Assembly: GCA_040220895.1 (NCBI GenBank)
Contig: JAVJVY010000018.1
Span: 1-64,000, forward strand
DNA from: UBA11591 sp040220895
GTDB taxonomy: Bacteria > Bacteroidota > Bacteroidia > Flavobacteriales_E > Vicingaceae
Length of the DNA: 64,000 bases
Direction of reading: 5' to 3'
Under the pieces are notes generated by a model, which was not told where the DNA came from, did not search any database, and saw nothing but the letters and a program-made list of their open reading frames with translations. Position 1 is the first letter of the stretch. Each line of letters starts with the position of its first letter. The position numbers and the translations under genes are program-made. This document shows, piece after piece, positions 34,541-43,994 of this stretch.

Positions 34541-35890
34541 GTGAAAGTCGTTATAATTGGCAATGGAATCGCAGGCATTACGGCAGCTCGTACTATCCGT
34601 AAGAAGAGCGATTGTGACATAGTCGTCGTATCCTCTGAAACCAAGTATTTCTTTTCTCGCACGGCACTGATGTATGTTTACATGGGACATATGAAATTCG
34701 AACACACACAGCCTTATGAAGCCCACTTCTGGAATAAAAACAACATTGAACTGGTTCGAGATCACGTAGAAGAGATTCTTTTTGATAAGAGCGAACTTCG
34801 TTTGCGCTCGGGTGGTCAGTTAACCTATGACAAGCTGCTTCTGGCTACCGGTTCAAAATTCAACAAGTTTGGATGGCCCGGCCAGGATCTTCCAGGTGTT
34901 CAAGGCATGTATTCCGCTCAAGACCTTGAATTACTTGAAAAGAACACCCACCCAATGAATGCACCTTTGTCTGAAAGAAGGGTCAAAAAAGCGTTGATCG
35001 TAGGCGGCGGTCTGATTGGAATTGAACTGGCCGAAATGTTGCGTTCGCGAGAAATTGAGGTATGCATGTTGATCAGGGAAAGCCGCTATTGGGGAAACGT
35101 GCTTCCTAAGGAAGAATCCAAATTGATACTGCGCCACCTTGAGCAGCACCAAATTGATGTTCGATTACAAAGTGAGTTGAAAGAGATCAGGCCGGGAAAA
35201 GACGGTCGCGTGGAAAGCGTCTTACTCTTGGACGGCAATGAAATTCAATGCCAATTGGTTGGCTTGACAGCGGGAGTTTCTCCGAATATCGATTTCGTAA
35301 TAAATTCGGCTTTGGACACCAACAGGGGTATTCTGGTGAACCGAAAGCTTGAAACAAATTTGCCGGGCGTCTATGCCGCAGGCGATTGCGTTGAATTTTC
35401 TGACCCAATCACAGGCAGGAATTCAATTGAGCAAGTCTGGTACACTGGTCGCATGATGGGCGAAATAGCGGGTCAAAATATACTGGGTTTAAATAAAGAA
35501 TACGCTCCCGGACCTTGGTTTAATTCGGCTAAATTCTTTGACATCGAATATCAAACCTATGGTCGGGTAGGGAGCGAACTGGGAGAGGGAGAACAAAAAT
35601 TTTATTGGGAAGATCAAAATGGTCAAAAGGCCGTGAAGGTCATATTTGACGGTGAAAGTTCAATTTTTGTGGGCATTAATTCCTTCGGTATCCGTTTAAG
35701 ACATCAGGTATTTGACCGCTGGTTAAAACAGGAGAGAAGCGTTGATTTTGTGCTTGAAAATTTTCGCTTGGCACTGTTCGACCCCGAATTTTATAAGGAC
35801 CATACACGGATGATTATTGAAGAATACAATAAGGAATTCAACAAAAACATCAGCCCTAAGGCATTTTCATGGAAAAAAATGTTCGCATGA
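34541..35890 (+). CDS. FAD/NAD(P)-dependent oxidoreductase
   Basis: The 449-residue enzyme starts with a GTG at 34541 and immediately forms a Rossmann GxGxxG (VVIIGNGIAGITAARTI). A second GGGLIGIELAEML near residue 153 binds NAD(P)H, and GVYAAGDCVEF near residue 275 is the C-terminal FAD-contact signature. It belongs to the pyridine-nucleotide-disulfide / NADH-dependent reductase class, without redox CxxxxC. It is cytosolic. Its stop overlaps the next start as ATGA (35887-35890), so it leads the tightly linked run extending to the biotin carboxylase. TTG at 34468-34470 is a weak -33 candidate with no good -7 box. Its position suggests electron transfer to the 4Fe-4S protein two genes on; this is inference. 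Confidence 0.85.
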   Translation: MKVVIIGNGIAGITAARTIRKKSDCDIVVVSSETKYFFSRTALMYVYMGHMKFEHTQPYEAHFWNKNNIELVRDHVEEILFDKSELRLRSGGQLTYDKLLLATGSKFNKFGWPGQDLPGVQGMYSAQDLELLEKNTHPMNAPLSERRVKKALIVGGGLIGIELAEMLRSREIEVCMLIRESRYWGNVLPKEESKLILRHLEQHQIDVRLQSELKEIRPGKDGRVESVLLLDGNEIQCQLVGLTAGVSPNIDFVINSALDTNRGILVNRKLETNLPGVYAAGDCVEFSDPITGRNSIEQVWYTGRMMGEIAGQNILGLNKEYAPGPWFNSAKFFDIEYQTYGRVGSELGEGEQKFYWEDQNGQKAVKVIFDGESSIFVGINSFGIRLRHQVFDRWLKQERSVDFVLENFRLALFDPEFYKDHTRMIIEEYNKEFNKNISPKAFSWKKMFA

Positions 35891-36723
35891 GTTGTAGGGC
35901 ACTATTGTTTTTAATATCATTTTGTCCATTTTCCTGGGCCCTGTCTCAACCGGCCATCGACGGTTTCATGCGGGGAAAAGGAAACCTGGATGTCGCCCCA
36001 AGCCTTACTTTTGAGAATTTCAGCAATTATTACTCCAAGATCAATAATCCTGTCAGTGTAAAACGAACTTCGCTGGCGGCCAACATCTACCTGGCTTATG
36101 GCATTACCAATTGGCTTGATTTGCAAGTTAGTGCTCCCTATGTATACACTGCCGCAGAGCTCAGTAATTTTCAGGATATTTCATCCTACATCAAAGCTCG
36201 ATTATACCAGTGGAATTTAGAAAGTGGTGCAAGTATTTCTTTCATGCTTAGTGCCGGGGCTAAACTTCCAATGAGCAACTACTTTACCGAAAGTGTTAAT
36301 TCCATTGGGCAAGCCGATACGGCCTTTGATTCAAGGGCCATCGTGCAATATTTCCGAAGTGATGGGTTTTTTATTATGGCTGAAGCGGGCTATACATATC
36401 GACTGGATCCTGTGCCATCGAGTTACCCCTTTGCAGTGAAGGTCGGTTGGGCACGTAGTGAGCGATACATCGATGTGTGGTATGATCAACAAATTGCCAT
36501 CGGAGGCCGCGACTATCAGGAGCAGAGGGACGGAAGCACAGATCTCTTATTCCGTACACTTGGCGTTTCTTTTGGTAAGATAGGCATCACGTATTACAAG
36601 CCTTTTAATTCGATAAACGGCATTTCAGGAACACTTTCGCAAGTGATATGGGGAAGAAATGTGGGCCAGACAACGGCCATTTCATTGGCGTATGTTCATC
36701 GTTTTAAATTAAAAAATCAATGA
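35887..36723 (+). CDS. Putative outer-membrane beta-barrel protein
   Basis: The start at 35887 gives an ATGA overlap with the preceding gene and a good signal peptide (MSCRALLFLISFCPFSWALSQ). The alternative ATG at 35869 gives six extra residues. The mature protein (about 260 residues) alternates short amphipathic beta strands rich in Tyr, Phe and Ser (GNLDVAPSLTFENFSNYYSK, LDLQVSAPYVY, IIMAEAGYTYRLD, ISLAYVHRFKLK) and ends on a basic/aromatic strand, as in small outer-membrane porin-like barrels. No named family is recognised. It is in a seven-gene cluster and overlaps the next start by 4 bp. Confidence 0.75.
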   Translation: MSCRALLFLISFCPFSWALSQPAIDGFMRGKGNLDVAPSLTFENFSNYYSKINNPVSVKRTSLAANIYLAYGITNWLDLQVSAPYVYTAAELSNFQDISSYIKARLYQWNLESGASISFMLSAGAKLPMSNYFTESVNSIGQADTAFDSRAIVQYFRSDGFFIMAEAGYTYRLDPVPSSYPFAVKVGWARSERYIDVWYDQQIAIGGRDYQEQRDGSTDLLFRTLGVSFGKIGITYYKPFNSINGISGTLSQVIWGRNVGQTTAISLAYVHRFKLKNQ

Positions 36724-38267
36724 AGGCGATACGTATAAGCGGCATATTCCTGTTTTTCACCGCCTTGCTGATATTGTTTGGGTCACTCAGCCTGAACAGC
36801 TATCAATTGACTGAGGCTTCCTTTGTCAAGTCCATTAGGTCTGAACACCATGAATCTCTGAAGCCTGCGTTGGATCAAATGAAAGGCATGGTTTTTACGT
36901 CCAAAATAGCGTTCATTAATCGCTTTGGAAGCTATGTGGATAAAGTAAATGAAAGGGCCAAAGAAAGGGAAGACTGGAACAGTGTAATTTGGGATGATTA
37001 CACCTTTGCCGTGGTCAAGAATTCCAGTCTGGGTATGATTCCCGATCATTCATGGACGTTTTTTATTATAACATTTTTACTTGCCGCCCTGGGCGGGCTG
37101 ATGTACATCATTCCTGTATATTTTACGGAATTACCTGGCATCAAAAATGACGGAGTATTTTTCAGTAAGACCAAGAACAAAGGTTGGATCGGTATAGGGC
37201 TGGGCGTTTTACTCATCGGCTTTTACATCGCTCTTTATAAATTTCCTGAATTTATCAGTAACTGGGTGCTTATTCTCGACCCTATGAGCCGTTGGTTGAG
37301 TGGCCAGGATGCGGACCAGTGGTTTTTATACGGTTTCATTTACTCCCTTTCGATGACGATTATGGGTGTTCGAATGATGCTTAAATACCGGGGTAACATG
37401 TATCAGCAGGTTCGCACCTTATCGGTTTTATTCTTTCAACTGTGTTTTGCCTTTACCTTGCCACAGATTCTGAAACTCCTGAACAAGCCCGCGTATGACC
37501 TTAAAAGTATTTGGCCACTGGAATACACCTTCTTTTTTGATTATCGCATTGATGAGCATATAGCTGCCGGAAATTTTGGTCTGTGGCTTTTTGCCTGGGG
37601 TGTCCTTCTATTTGTACTTGGTGTCCCGACCCTAACTTATTTTTTCGGCAAGCGGTGGTATTGTTCATGGGTATGTGGATGTGGAGGCCTGGCCGAGACC
37701 GTCGGAGATCCATTCCGACAGCTTTCAGACAAGTCCTTAAAGGCCTGGAAGATCGAGCGCATACTGGTTCATTCTGTACTGGTATACTCAGTGGTCATGA
37801 CTGCTTCGGTGATCTATTCTTATATAAGTGGCAGTTATGAAATTCTTGGAATCAGCACCTACGCAATAAGGGAGCAATACGGATTTTTAATTGGATTTGC
37901 CTTTGCAGGAGTGGTCGGAACCGGTTTTTACCCCTTAATGGGAAACCGGATGTGGTGCAGATTCGGATGCCCTCTTGCGGCCTATTTGGGCATCGTTCAA
38001 CGCTTTAAATCCAGATTCAGAATCACTACCAACGGCGGCCAATGCATTTCGTGTGGCAATTGCTCGACCTATTGTGAAATGGGGATTGACGTTAGATGGT
38101 ACGCTCAACGTGGACAAGACATTGTGCGTTCTTCATGCGTCGGTTGCGGCGTTTGTTCAGCCGTTTGTCCAAGAGGTGTTTTAAAACTGGAAAATGGGCC
38201 AGAAGAAGGACGCATCAATGATAACCCAATTTTGATCGGTTCAGAATCCATTGAATTGAATGCCTGA
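36720..38267 (+). CDS. Polytopic membrane 4Fe-4S protein (NapH/NosR/CcoG-like)
   Basis: The 515-residue protein has a signal-anchor helix near the N-terminus and about six more membrane helices. Cysteine motifs are: C315-x3-C319-x-C321 in WYCSWVCGCGG, C413-x3-C417 in WCRFGCP, and two ferredoxin-type 4Fe-4S sites, C442-x2-C445-x2-C448-x3-C452 and C473-x2-C476-x2-C479-x3-C483-P. The arrangement is typical of the NapH/NosR/CcoG-type membrane polyferredoxins that pass electrons across or near the membrane. It overlaps the glycosyltransferase downstream by 8 bp and the barrel gene upstream by ATGA, and the oxidoreductase is two genes before it. The cysteine positions are seen; the electron-transfer role is inferred. 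Confidence 0.85.
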   Translation: MKAIRISGIFLFFTALLILFGSLSLNSYQLTEASFVKSIRSEHHESLKPALDQMKGMVFTSKIAFINRFGSYVDKVNERAKEREDWNSVIWDDYTFAVVKNSSLGMIPDHSWTFFIITFLLAALGGLMYIIPVYFTELPGIKNDGVFFSKTKNKGWIGIGLGVLLIGFYIALYKFPEFISNWVLILDPMSRWLSGQDADQWFLYGFIYSLSMTIMGVRMMLKYRGNMYQQVRTLSVLFFQLCFAFTLPQILKLLNKPAYDLKSIWPLEYTFFFDYRIDEHIAAGNFGLWLFAWGVLLFVLGVPTLTYFFGKRWYCSWVCGCGGLAETVGDPFRQLSDKSLKAWKIERILVHSVLVYSVVMTASVIYSYISGSYEILGISTYAIREQYGFLIGFAFAGVVGTGFYPLMGNRMWCRFGCPLAAYLGIVQRFKSRFRITTNGGQCISCGNCSTYCEMGIDVRWYAQRGQDIVRSSCVGCGVCSAVCPRGVLKLENGPEEGRINDNPILIGSESIELNA

Positions 38268-38958
38268 TAATCGTTTAAAGATCGTAGTCATTATTCCGGC
38301 CTTTAATGAAGAAAACAGTGTAGGCAAGGTGATTGCCGATCTTCCCGTCGATATGATCACTGAAGTAGTGGTAGTGAATAACAACAGCAACGACAACACT
38401 TCAGTGGTGGCATCAAGGGCAGGAGCCACCGTTATTGAAGAACCAATAGCCGGTTATGGCAGGGCATGTTTACGGGGCTTGGAATATGCAAAGAATAGAG
38501 CGGATCTGCCTGATATCGTGGTTTTTATTGATGCCGATTATTCAGATTATCCTGAGCAAATGCCCGAACTGGTGAATCCTATTGCCCTCAATATTGCCGA
38601 TCTTGTGATCGGTTCAAGGTCTATGGGGAACAGGGAATCGGGCTCCATGACATTTCCTCAACGATTTGGCAACAGACTGGCGACGTTTTTGATCTGGCAT
38701 TTGTTCAAGCACAAATTCACAGATCTTGGCCCCTTTCGAGCCATTCGTTACTCTTCACTGACCCGATTGGAAATGGAAGATCAGGATTACGGGTGGACGG
38801 TAGAAATGCAGGTCAAGGGGATAAAAAAGGGCCTAAGATGTCTGGAAGTACCGGTTGACTATAGAAAAAGAATCGGTTTTTCGAAAATTTCCGGAACCGT
38901 AAAAGGCACTTTTTTAGCCGGGTATAAGATAATTCGCACCATTTTTAAATACGCTTAA
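38260..38958 (+). CDS. Family 2 glycosyltransferase (polyprenyl-phosphate sugar transferase type)
   Basis: The 232-residue enzyme has the GT-A start IVVIIPAFNEENSVGKVI, a nucleotide-binding NNNSNDNTS segment, and the D-x-D catalytic motif in VVFIDADYSDYPEQMPELV. It lacks membrane helices and resembles DPM1/UDP-glucose-type polyprenyl-phosphate glycosyltransferases. It would transfer a sugar to a lipid carrier at the inner-membrane surface, the usual donor route for GT-C enzymes such as the one encoded at 40451. Starting within the end of the 4Fe-4S gene (8-bp overlap), it appears to be cotranslated. Confidence 0.85.
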   Translation: MPDNRLKIVVIIPAFNEENSVGKVIADLPVDMITEVVVVNNNSNDNTSVVASRAGATVIEEPIAGYGRACLRGLEYAKNRADLPDIVVFIDADYSDYPEQMPELVNPIALNIADLVIGSRSMGNRESGSMTFPQRFGNRLATFLIWHLFKHKFTDLGPFRAIRYSSLTRLEMEDQDYGWTVEMQVKGIKKGLRCLEVPVDYRKRIGFSKISGTVKGTFLAGYKIIRTIFKYA

Positions 38959-38967
38959 TTTTACCAA

Positions 38968-40446
38968 ATGGCCATCGCACTAATTTTGATCTATGCCTTA
39001 TGCATGCTTTTCATCTTTGCATACAGCCTGGTGCAGTTGCAATTGGTTTTTCATTACCTGAAGTACCGAAAAAATCAGAAGAAGGAAGAGCCAAGAGCGA
39101 TGGAAAAAGTACTTGAAAATCAACCATTTGTTACGATTCAACTGCCCATTTACAATGAAATGTACGTAGTAGAGCGCCTGATCGATTGCGTGGCGCAAAT
39201 GGACTATCCAAAGGATAAACTCGAAGTACAGGTATTGGACGACAGCGATGACCAAACCGTCGAAATCATTGCCCAGCGCGTTGCACATCATAAGGCTTCC
39301 GGCTTGAATATTGTACATCTTCGAAGACCGAAGCGCCTAGGGTTTAAAGCAGGTGCATTGGCATATGGACTGAGCATTGCCAAAGGCGAATTGGTAGCCG
39401 TTTTTGATGCCGATTTTTTACCGGGTGCCGATTTTTTAAAAAGAACCGTTGGTGAATTTGGCGTTGACCGCATTGGCATGGTTCAAACCAGGTGGGAACA
39501 CGTGAACAAGAATTATTCAATGCTAACAAAACTTCAGGCATTTGGACTCGATGCCCATTTTAGCGTAGAGCAAGCTGGTAGGAATCAAGGGGGGCATTTT
39601 ATAAATTTCAATGGTACGGCGGGCATATGGCGAAAGGCCTGCATAGAGGATTCCGGCGGGTGGCAGGCCGATACACTGACAGAAGACCTCGATCTTAGTT
39701 ACCGAGCGCAATTAAGAGGTTGGAAATTCAAGTTTATGGAAGACTGTGGATCACCGGCTGAATTGCCTGCCGAGATGAATGCCCTCAAAACACAACAATA
39801 CCGTTGGACAAAAGGAGCCGCAGAATGCAGTCGAAAAAACCTGGGAAAGTTACTTCGGTCCGAGAATTTCACCTTTAAAACCAAGGTCAACGGGGTATTT
39901 CACCTCTTGAATTCCACTCTTTTTATATGCATTGTGATTACTTCCTTATTGAGTGTACCCATGTTGTTTGTGAAACATCGTTACCCGGAATACGCCGGCG
40001 TGTATCAATTGGCAGGATTTTTTCTATTTGGCGTATTGTTTCTGGCCATATTCTATTACGCCTCGTACGCATTGAACGGAAAGGGATTGATTCGCTCCCT
40101 ACCCTCATTCCTTATTCGCTTCCCGCTTTTTTTAGCTATTTCCATGGGGCTTTCCCTTCATAATGGCATTGCCGCTTTTGAAGGGCTCATCGGACGAAAA
40201 ACAGCATTTATTCGCACTCCCAAATTCAACATCAAGGCTCAAGGAGATCAATGGAAGGGCAATCAATACCTGTCAGGTAAGATCGGGAAACTGACCTTCC
40301 TTGAAATAGCGCTGGTTTTTTATTTTATCGCGGGAATCGCACTTTCCTATTACTTCAGTGATTTCGGATTATTTCCTTTTTTACTGTTGCTGGTGATCGG
40401 TTATTCTTTTGTTTCTGTACAATCTATTCGCCATGCCATGAGCTGA
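38968..40446 (+). CDS. Membrane glycosyltransferase, family 2 (cellulose-synthase-like)
   Basis: The 492-residue protein has an N-terminal transmembrane helix (residues 2-22), a GT-A domain with TIQLPIYNE, VLDDSDDQT, DADFLPG, TEDLDLSYRAQLRGW and QQYRW (the variant of QxxRW), then four C-terminal membrane helices. That is the layout of processive or ceramide-type membrane GT2 enzymes that elongate a glycan or transfer sugar to lipid at the inner membrane. It starts 9 bp after the smaller GT. The catalytic motifs are present; the acceptor is not determined by the sequence. Confidence 0.87.
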   Translation: MAIALILIYALCMLFIFAYSLVQLQLVFHYLKYRKNQKKEEPRAMEKVLENQPFVTIQLPIYNEMYVVERLIDCVAQMDYPKDKLEVQVLDDSDDQTVEIIAQRVAHHKASGLNIVHLRRPKRLGFKAGALAYGLSIAKGELVAVFDADFLPGADFLKRTVGEFGVDRIGMVQTRWEHVNKNYSMLTKLQAFGLDAHFSVEQAGRNQGGHFINFNGTAGIWRKACIEDSGGWQADTLTEDLDLSYRAQLRGWKFKFMEDCGSPAELPAEMNALKTQQYRWTKGAAECSRKNLGKLLRSENFTFKTKVNGVFHLLNSTLFICIVITSLLSVPMLFVKHRYPEYAGVYQLAGFFLFGVLFLAIFYYASYALNGKGLIRSLPSFLIRFPLFLAISMGLSLHNGIAAFEGLIGRKTAFIRTPKFNIKAQGDQWKGNQYLSGKIGKLTFLEIALVFYFIAGIALSYYFSDFGLFPFLLLLVIGYSFVSVQSIRHAMS

Positions 40447-40450
40447 CATC

Positions 40451-41803
40451 ATGAATTCCAAGCATCGCATTTTCACATTGTATTTGTTGGTAACGCTTGC
40501 CTTGTTGGTGCATCAAGCCTACTTTGTGGAAAGAAGTGATTTTAAATGGCTATTCTTTGACGTCAGTCTGCTTTTCATGGCCTATGCTGTTTTTTCTTCC
40601 AGACTGCGCCTGGATCAACGTTACGGCCGATATCTGATTGTTGCGTCCATTGCCATGCGCTTCTGCCTACTGTTCTACCAACCTAATTTATCGGATGATT
40701 TCTATCGTTTTGCCTGGGACGGTGAATTGGTAGTTTCCGGTATTAATCCGTATGAATATTTGCCGGAAGAATTAGATGGGAATAAATTAAGCCAACAACA
40801 ACTTTTACTTAGGAACAAAATGAATAGTACTAACTATTACAGTGTTTACCCACCACTAAATCAATATTTATTTGCTTTTGCCGCCTTTTTTTCTGGAGGT
40901 AGTTTGTTCGTGATGGTCGTGCTCCTGAAGTGCTTGCTCTTTCTTTTTGACCTGCTTAGTATTTTTCTTCTTCCCAAATTGTTGTCGGCCATAGGTCAAC
41001 CATTGCACTACGCTGCCTTATACCTGCTGAATCCATTGGTGGTCATTGAAACCATTGGCAATCTTCATTTTGAAGGAGTGAGCGTTGCCATGCTGATTTT
41101 GTTTTTCTATTTTTTAACGAAAGGTACAATGTATTTCATGCCACTGTTTCTGGGCATGGCTGCAAGTATAAAGCTTCTTCCGTTTGTACTTTTTCCGCTT
41201 ATCTGGAGAAAATTGGGCCTGGTTCGAGGAGCCATCGTTCTGGTCTTGGCAGGACTGTTGTTTTGGCTGTCTTTTATTCCATTTCTTGACCATCAATTCA
41301 TCGCACATATATTTGACAGTATTGGGCTCTATTTCAACTCTTTTGAATTTAACGCAGGTATTTATTATGTGGTTCGTGCCATTGGTTTTGAGGTCACAGG
41401 CTACAACATTATCGCAACTGCTGGCACAACTATGGCATTGGTAAGTACGATGTTAATACTTGCACTGGCATTGACTCTTGAAGTGCGAACTTGGGAAGTG
41501 TTTTTTAGCCTGGGCCTGATCTCTTTTTTTGTTTATTACCTCCTGGGAACAACCGTTCACCCGTGGTACCTTATTCATGTGCTGCTTCTGGCCTGTTTAT
41601 CCGGAAGACTACTTGCCACCATTCCCTGGACCTTCCTGGTCTTTTTCAGTTACTATGCATATAGCCAGCCCGCTTTTAAAGAAGACAGCCTCTTGTTAAT
41701 CGTTGAATATTCAATTGTTATTATTGCATTTATTTTAGAGCTGAAGATGATGCGCGATTCGGGTCTGTTCAAATTCAGGAAGCTTAATTTAAGAATGGGG
41801 TAA
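40451..41803 (+). CDS. GT-C-type polytopic glycosyltransferase (mannosyltransferase-like)
   Basis: The 450-residue protein has about eleven hydrophobic helices and little else. In the first periplasmic loop (about residues 80-105) is SDDFYRFAWDGELVV, a D-D-x-Y-R-x-x-W-D-G pattern as seen in GT-C and DUF2029/GT87-like polyprenol-sugar-dependent transferases. It would use a lipid-linked sugar such as that made by the small GT at 38260. It begins 4 bp after the previous gene and ends 22 bp before accC. Mannose specificity is not established. Confidence 0.78.
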   Translation: MNSKHRIFTLYLLVTLALLVHQAYFVERSDFKWLFFDVSLLFMAYAVFSSRLRLDQRYGRYLIVASIAMRFCLLFYQPNLSDDFYRFAWDGELVVSGINPYEYLPEELDGNKLSQQQLLLRNKMNSTNYYSVYPPLNQYLFAFAAFFSGGSLFVMVVLLKCLLFLFDLLSIFLLPKLLSAIGQPLHYAALYLLNPLVVIETIGNLHFEGVSVAMLILFFYFLTKGTMYFMPLFLGMAASIKLLPFVLFPLIWRKLGLVRGAIVLVLAGLLFWLSFIPFLDHQFIAHIFDSIGLYFNSFEFNAGIYYVVRAIGFEVTGYNIIATAGTTMALVSTMLILALALTLEVRTWEVFFSLGLISFFVYYLLGTTVHPWYLIHVLLLACLSGRLLATIPWTFLVFFSYYAYSQPAFKEDSLLLIVEYSIVIIAFILELKMMRDSGLFKFRKLNLRMG

Positions 41804-41825
41804 TATTGCAATTAATTAGAGAATC

Positions 41826-43292
41826 ATGAAGAAAATTTTAGTGGCAAACAGGGGTGAAATAGCCTCGAGAATAATGCGATCTGCCAGAGAAATGGGCATC
41901 GCAACTGTTGCAATTTATTCTGAAGCGGACCGCAACTCCCCATTTGTGAAGTTTGCCGATGAAGCATATTGCGTTGGACCACCCCCTTCGGATCAGTCGT
42001 ATTTAAAAGGAGATTTAATCATTGAAATAGCCAAGAGGTGTGGTGCGGAAGGCATTCACCCCGGATACGGATTCCTGTCTGAAAATGCGGCATTTGCACG
42101 TAAGTTGTCCGAACAAGGCATTAAGCTCATTGGACCCAGCCCCGAAGCCATGGAAATTATGGGAAGTAAACTTGCGGCCAAGGCTGCTGTGAAAAGCTAC
42201 GATATCCCCATGGTGCCGGGTACAGATGAAGCGGTTGCCGACGTAGACGAGGCCTATAACGTGGCCAAGGAAATTGGGTTCCCGGTATTGATCAAAGCCT
42301 CAGCCGGTGGAGGTGGAAAAGGCATGCGCATTGTAGAAAATGAATCTGAACTTGCCGAACAGTTGAAACGGGCTGTGAGTGAAGCGACTTCCGCCTTTGG
42401 TGACGGCTCTGTATTCATTGAGCGTTACGTTTCATCTCCAAGACACATAGAAATTCAGGTATTGGCAGACGAGCATGGCAATATAGTGCACCTTTTTGAG
42501 CGGGAATGCAGCATACAACGAAGGCATCAAAAAGTAATTGAAGAGGCACCATCTTCGGTACTAAGCCCGCAACTGCGAGAGCAAATGGGTCAGTGCGCTG
42601 TGAATGTGGCCAGAGCCTGTAATTACATAGGTGCCGGTACAGTTGAATTTTTGTTGGATGAAAAGCACAATTTCTATTTCCTTGAAATGAATACCAGGCT
42701 TCAGGTAGAGCACCCAGTCACTGAATTCATAACCGGATTGGACTTGGTGAAAGAACAGATTAAGGTTGCCAGAGGAGAAAAGTTGAGTTTTAAACAAGAA
42801 GATATCGAACTAAAGGGTCACGCCATCGAGGTTCGGGTTTATGCAGAAGATCCATACAACGGATTTCTACCAGACATAGGTAGATTGGAAACCTATGAAC
42901 CACCCAAAGGTCATGGTGTCAGGGTGGATGATGGTTTTGTAGAAGGGATGGAAATACCTATTTACTACGACCCGATGATATCAAAGCTTATCACCTATGG
43001 TCGTGATCGCGAAGAAGCCAGGCTCAGAATGCTCAATGCCATTGCTGATTACAAAGTTCGCGGCGTTGCCACTACCCTCGATTTTTGCCATTTTGCGCTT
43101 TCGCATAAGGCCTTTATTTCTGGAAAATTTGACACACATTTTGTAAAGAATTATTTTTCGCCAAGTGAATTGGAGGGTAAGGAAGAACAGCTCATTGGGG
43201 CCTTGGCGGCCGCAATTTTGCTAAATGATGAAAAGGAAAACAAAGCGATTAAAAAACCAATCAGATCAAAAAGCGCCTGGAAAAGGCGATGA
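41826..43292 (+). CDS. accC: Biotin carboxylase subunit of an acyl-CoA carboxylase
   Basis: The 488-residue enzyme catalyses the ATP-dependent carboxylation of biotin. It has ILVANRGEIASRIMRSARE, the ATP-grasp loop KASAGGGGKGMRIV (about residues 158-171), FIERYVSSPRHIEIQVLAD, ECSIQRRHQKVIEEAPS, and EMNTRLQVEHPVTE, all in the expected order. It is slightly longer than the roughly 450-residue stand-alone AccC, with a Lys-rich C-terminal tail. No biotin carrier protein or carboxyltransferase gene is adjacent, so acetyl-, propionyl- or another acyl-CoA is possible. It lies 22 bp after the GT-C gene. Confidence 0.88.
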   Translation: MKKILVANRGEIASRIMRSAREMGIATVAIYSEADRNSPFVKFADEAYCVGPPPSDQSYLKGDLIIEIAKRCGAEGIHPGYGFLSENAAFARKLSEQGIKLIGPSPEAMEIMGSKLAAKAAVKSYDIPMVPGTDEAVADVDEAYNVAKEIGFPVLIKASAGGGGKGMRIVENESELAEQLKRAVSEATSAFGDGSVFIERYVSSPRHIEIQVLADEHGNIVHLFERECSIQRRHQKVIEEAPSSVLSPQLREQMGQCAVNVARACNYIGAGTVEFLLDEKHNFYFLEMNTRLQVEHPVTEFITGLDLVKEQIKVARGEKLSFKQEDIELKGHAIEVRVYAEDPYNGFLPDIGRLETYEPPKGHGVRVDDGFVEGMEIPIYYDPMISKLITYGRDREEARLRMLNAIADYKVRGVATTLDFCHFALSHKAFISGKFDTHFVKNYFSPSELEGKEEQLIGALAAAILLNDEKENKAIKKPIRSKSAWKRR

Positions 43293-43293
43293 C

Positions 43294-43896
43294 CTAGTTC
43301 TTTCCTTTTCTCGAAGTTATTTCGTCCCGAATTCTTGAGGCAAGTTCATAATCCTCTTGAGTAATGGCCTTATCGAGCATATCCTTCAACTCTTCAACAG
43401 AGGAATCACCAATCAGTTCTTCAGGGCTTTTCTTTTTCTTTCGTTGTTTTTTCTTGACCGGAGAGGCCATTTTTTCTTCGTCTTCGTCAAGAATAACTCC
43501 GGCTTTTGAAAGAATTGATTCGAAGGTATATACCGGACATTTAAAACGCACTGCCAGTGCAATGGCATCGGACGTTCGGGCATCTATCTCAACTTCCTGG
43601 CTCCCATTTTTACAAATTAATTTGGAGTAGAAAATTCCCTCTAAAAGATTATAGATGATGACTTCTTTCAAACTGACGTTAAAGGAATCGGAAAAGCTTT
43701 TGAATAAGTCGTGGGTGAGGGGTCTGCTAGGTGTCATATTCTCTAATGCAATGGCAATGGCCTGGGCTTCAAAACCACCAATAATAATTGGAAGTCGACG
43801 TTTACCGCCTTGTTCACCTAGAACAAGAGCATACGCACCGGACTGTGTCTGACTGTAAGACAATCCAATAATATCCAGCACAATCTTATCCATCAA
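43294..43896 (-). CDS. Bifunctional nuclease (DUF151) family protein with UvrB/UvrC-like motif
   Basis: The 200-residue protein begins with KIVLDIIGLSYSQTQSGAYALVLGE and contains RRLPIIIGGFEAQAIAIALE and DARTSDAIALAVRFKCPVYT, the DUF151 (bifunctional DNase/RNase-type) fold at about residues 1-130. After a highly charged linker with KKKQRKKKK (about residues 145-155), a C-terminal helical hairpin (EELKDMLDKAITQEDYELASRIRDEI) is a UVR-type motif. Start and second residues are both Met. It converges with accC, only a base separating the stop codons. Confidence 0.85.
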   Translation of the reverse strand: MMDKIVLDIIGLSYSQTQSGAYALVLGEQGGKRRLPIIIGGFEAQAIAIALENMTPSRPLTHDLFKSFSDSFNVSLKEVIIYNLLEGIFYSKLICKNGSQEVEIDARTSDAIALAVRFKCPVYTFESILSKAGVILDEDEEKMASPVKKKQRKKKKSPEELIGDSSVEELKDMLDKAITQEDYELASRIRDEITSRKGKN

Positions 43897-43994
43897 CAGA
43901 GCTTATGATTTCTTCTAAAAGTGAGCTGCATAGTCTTTTGCCATTGACTTTGACTGCTCCGCCTTCCCTTTAACAAAGGTAGTCAATTCTTCTA

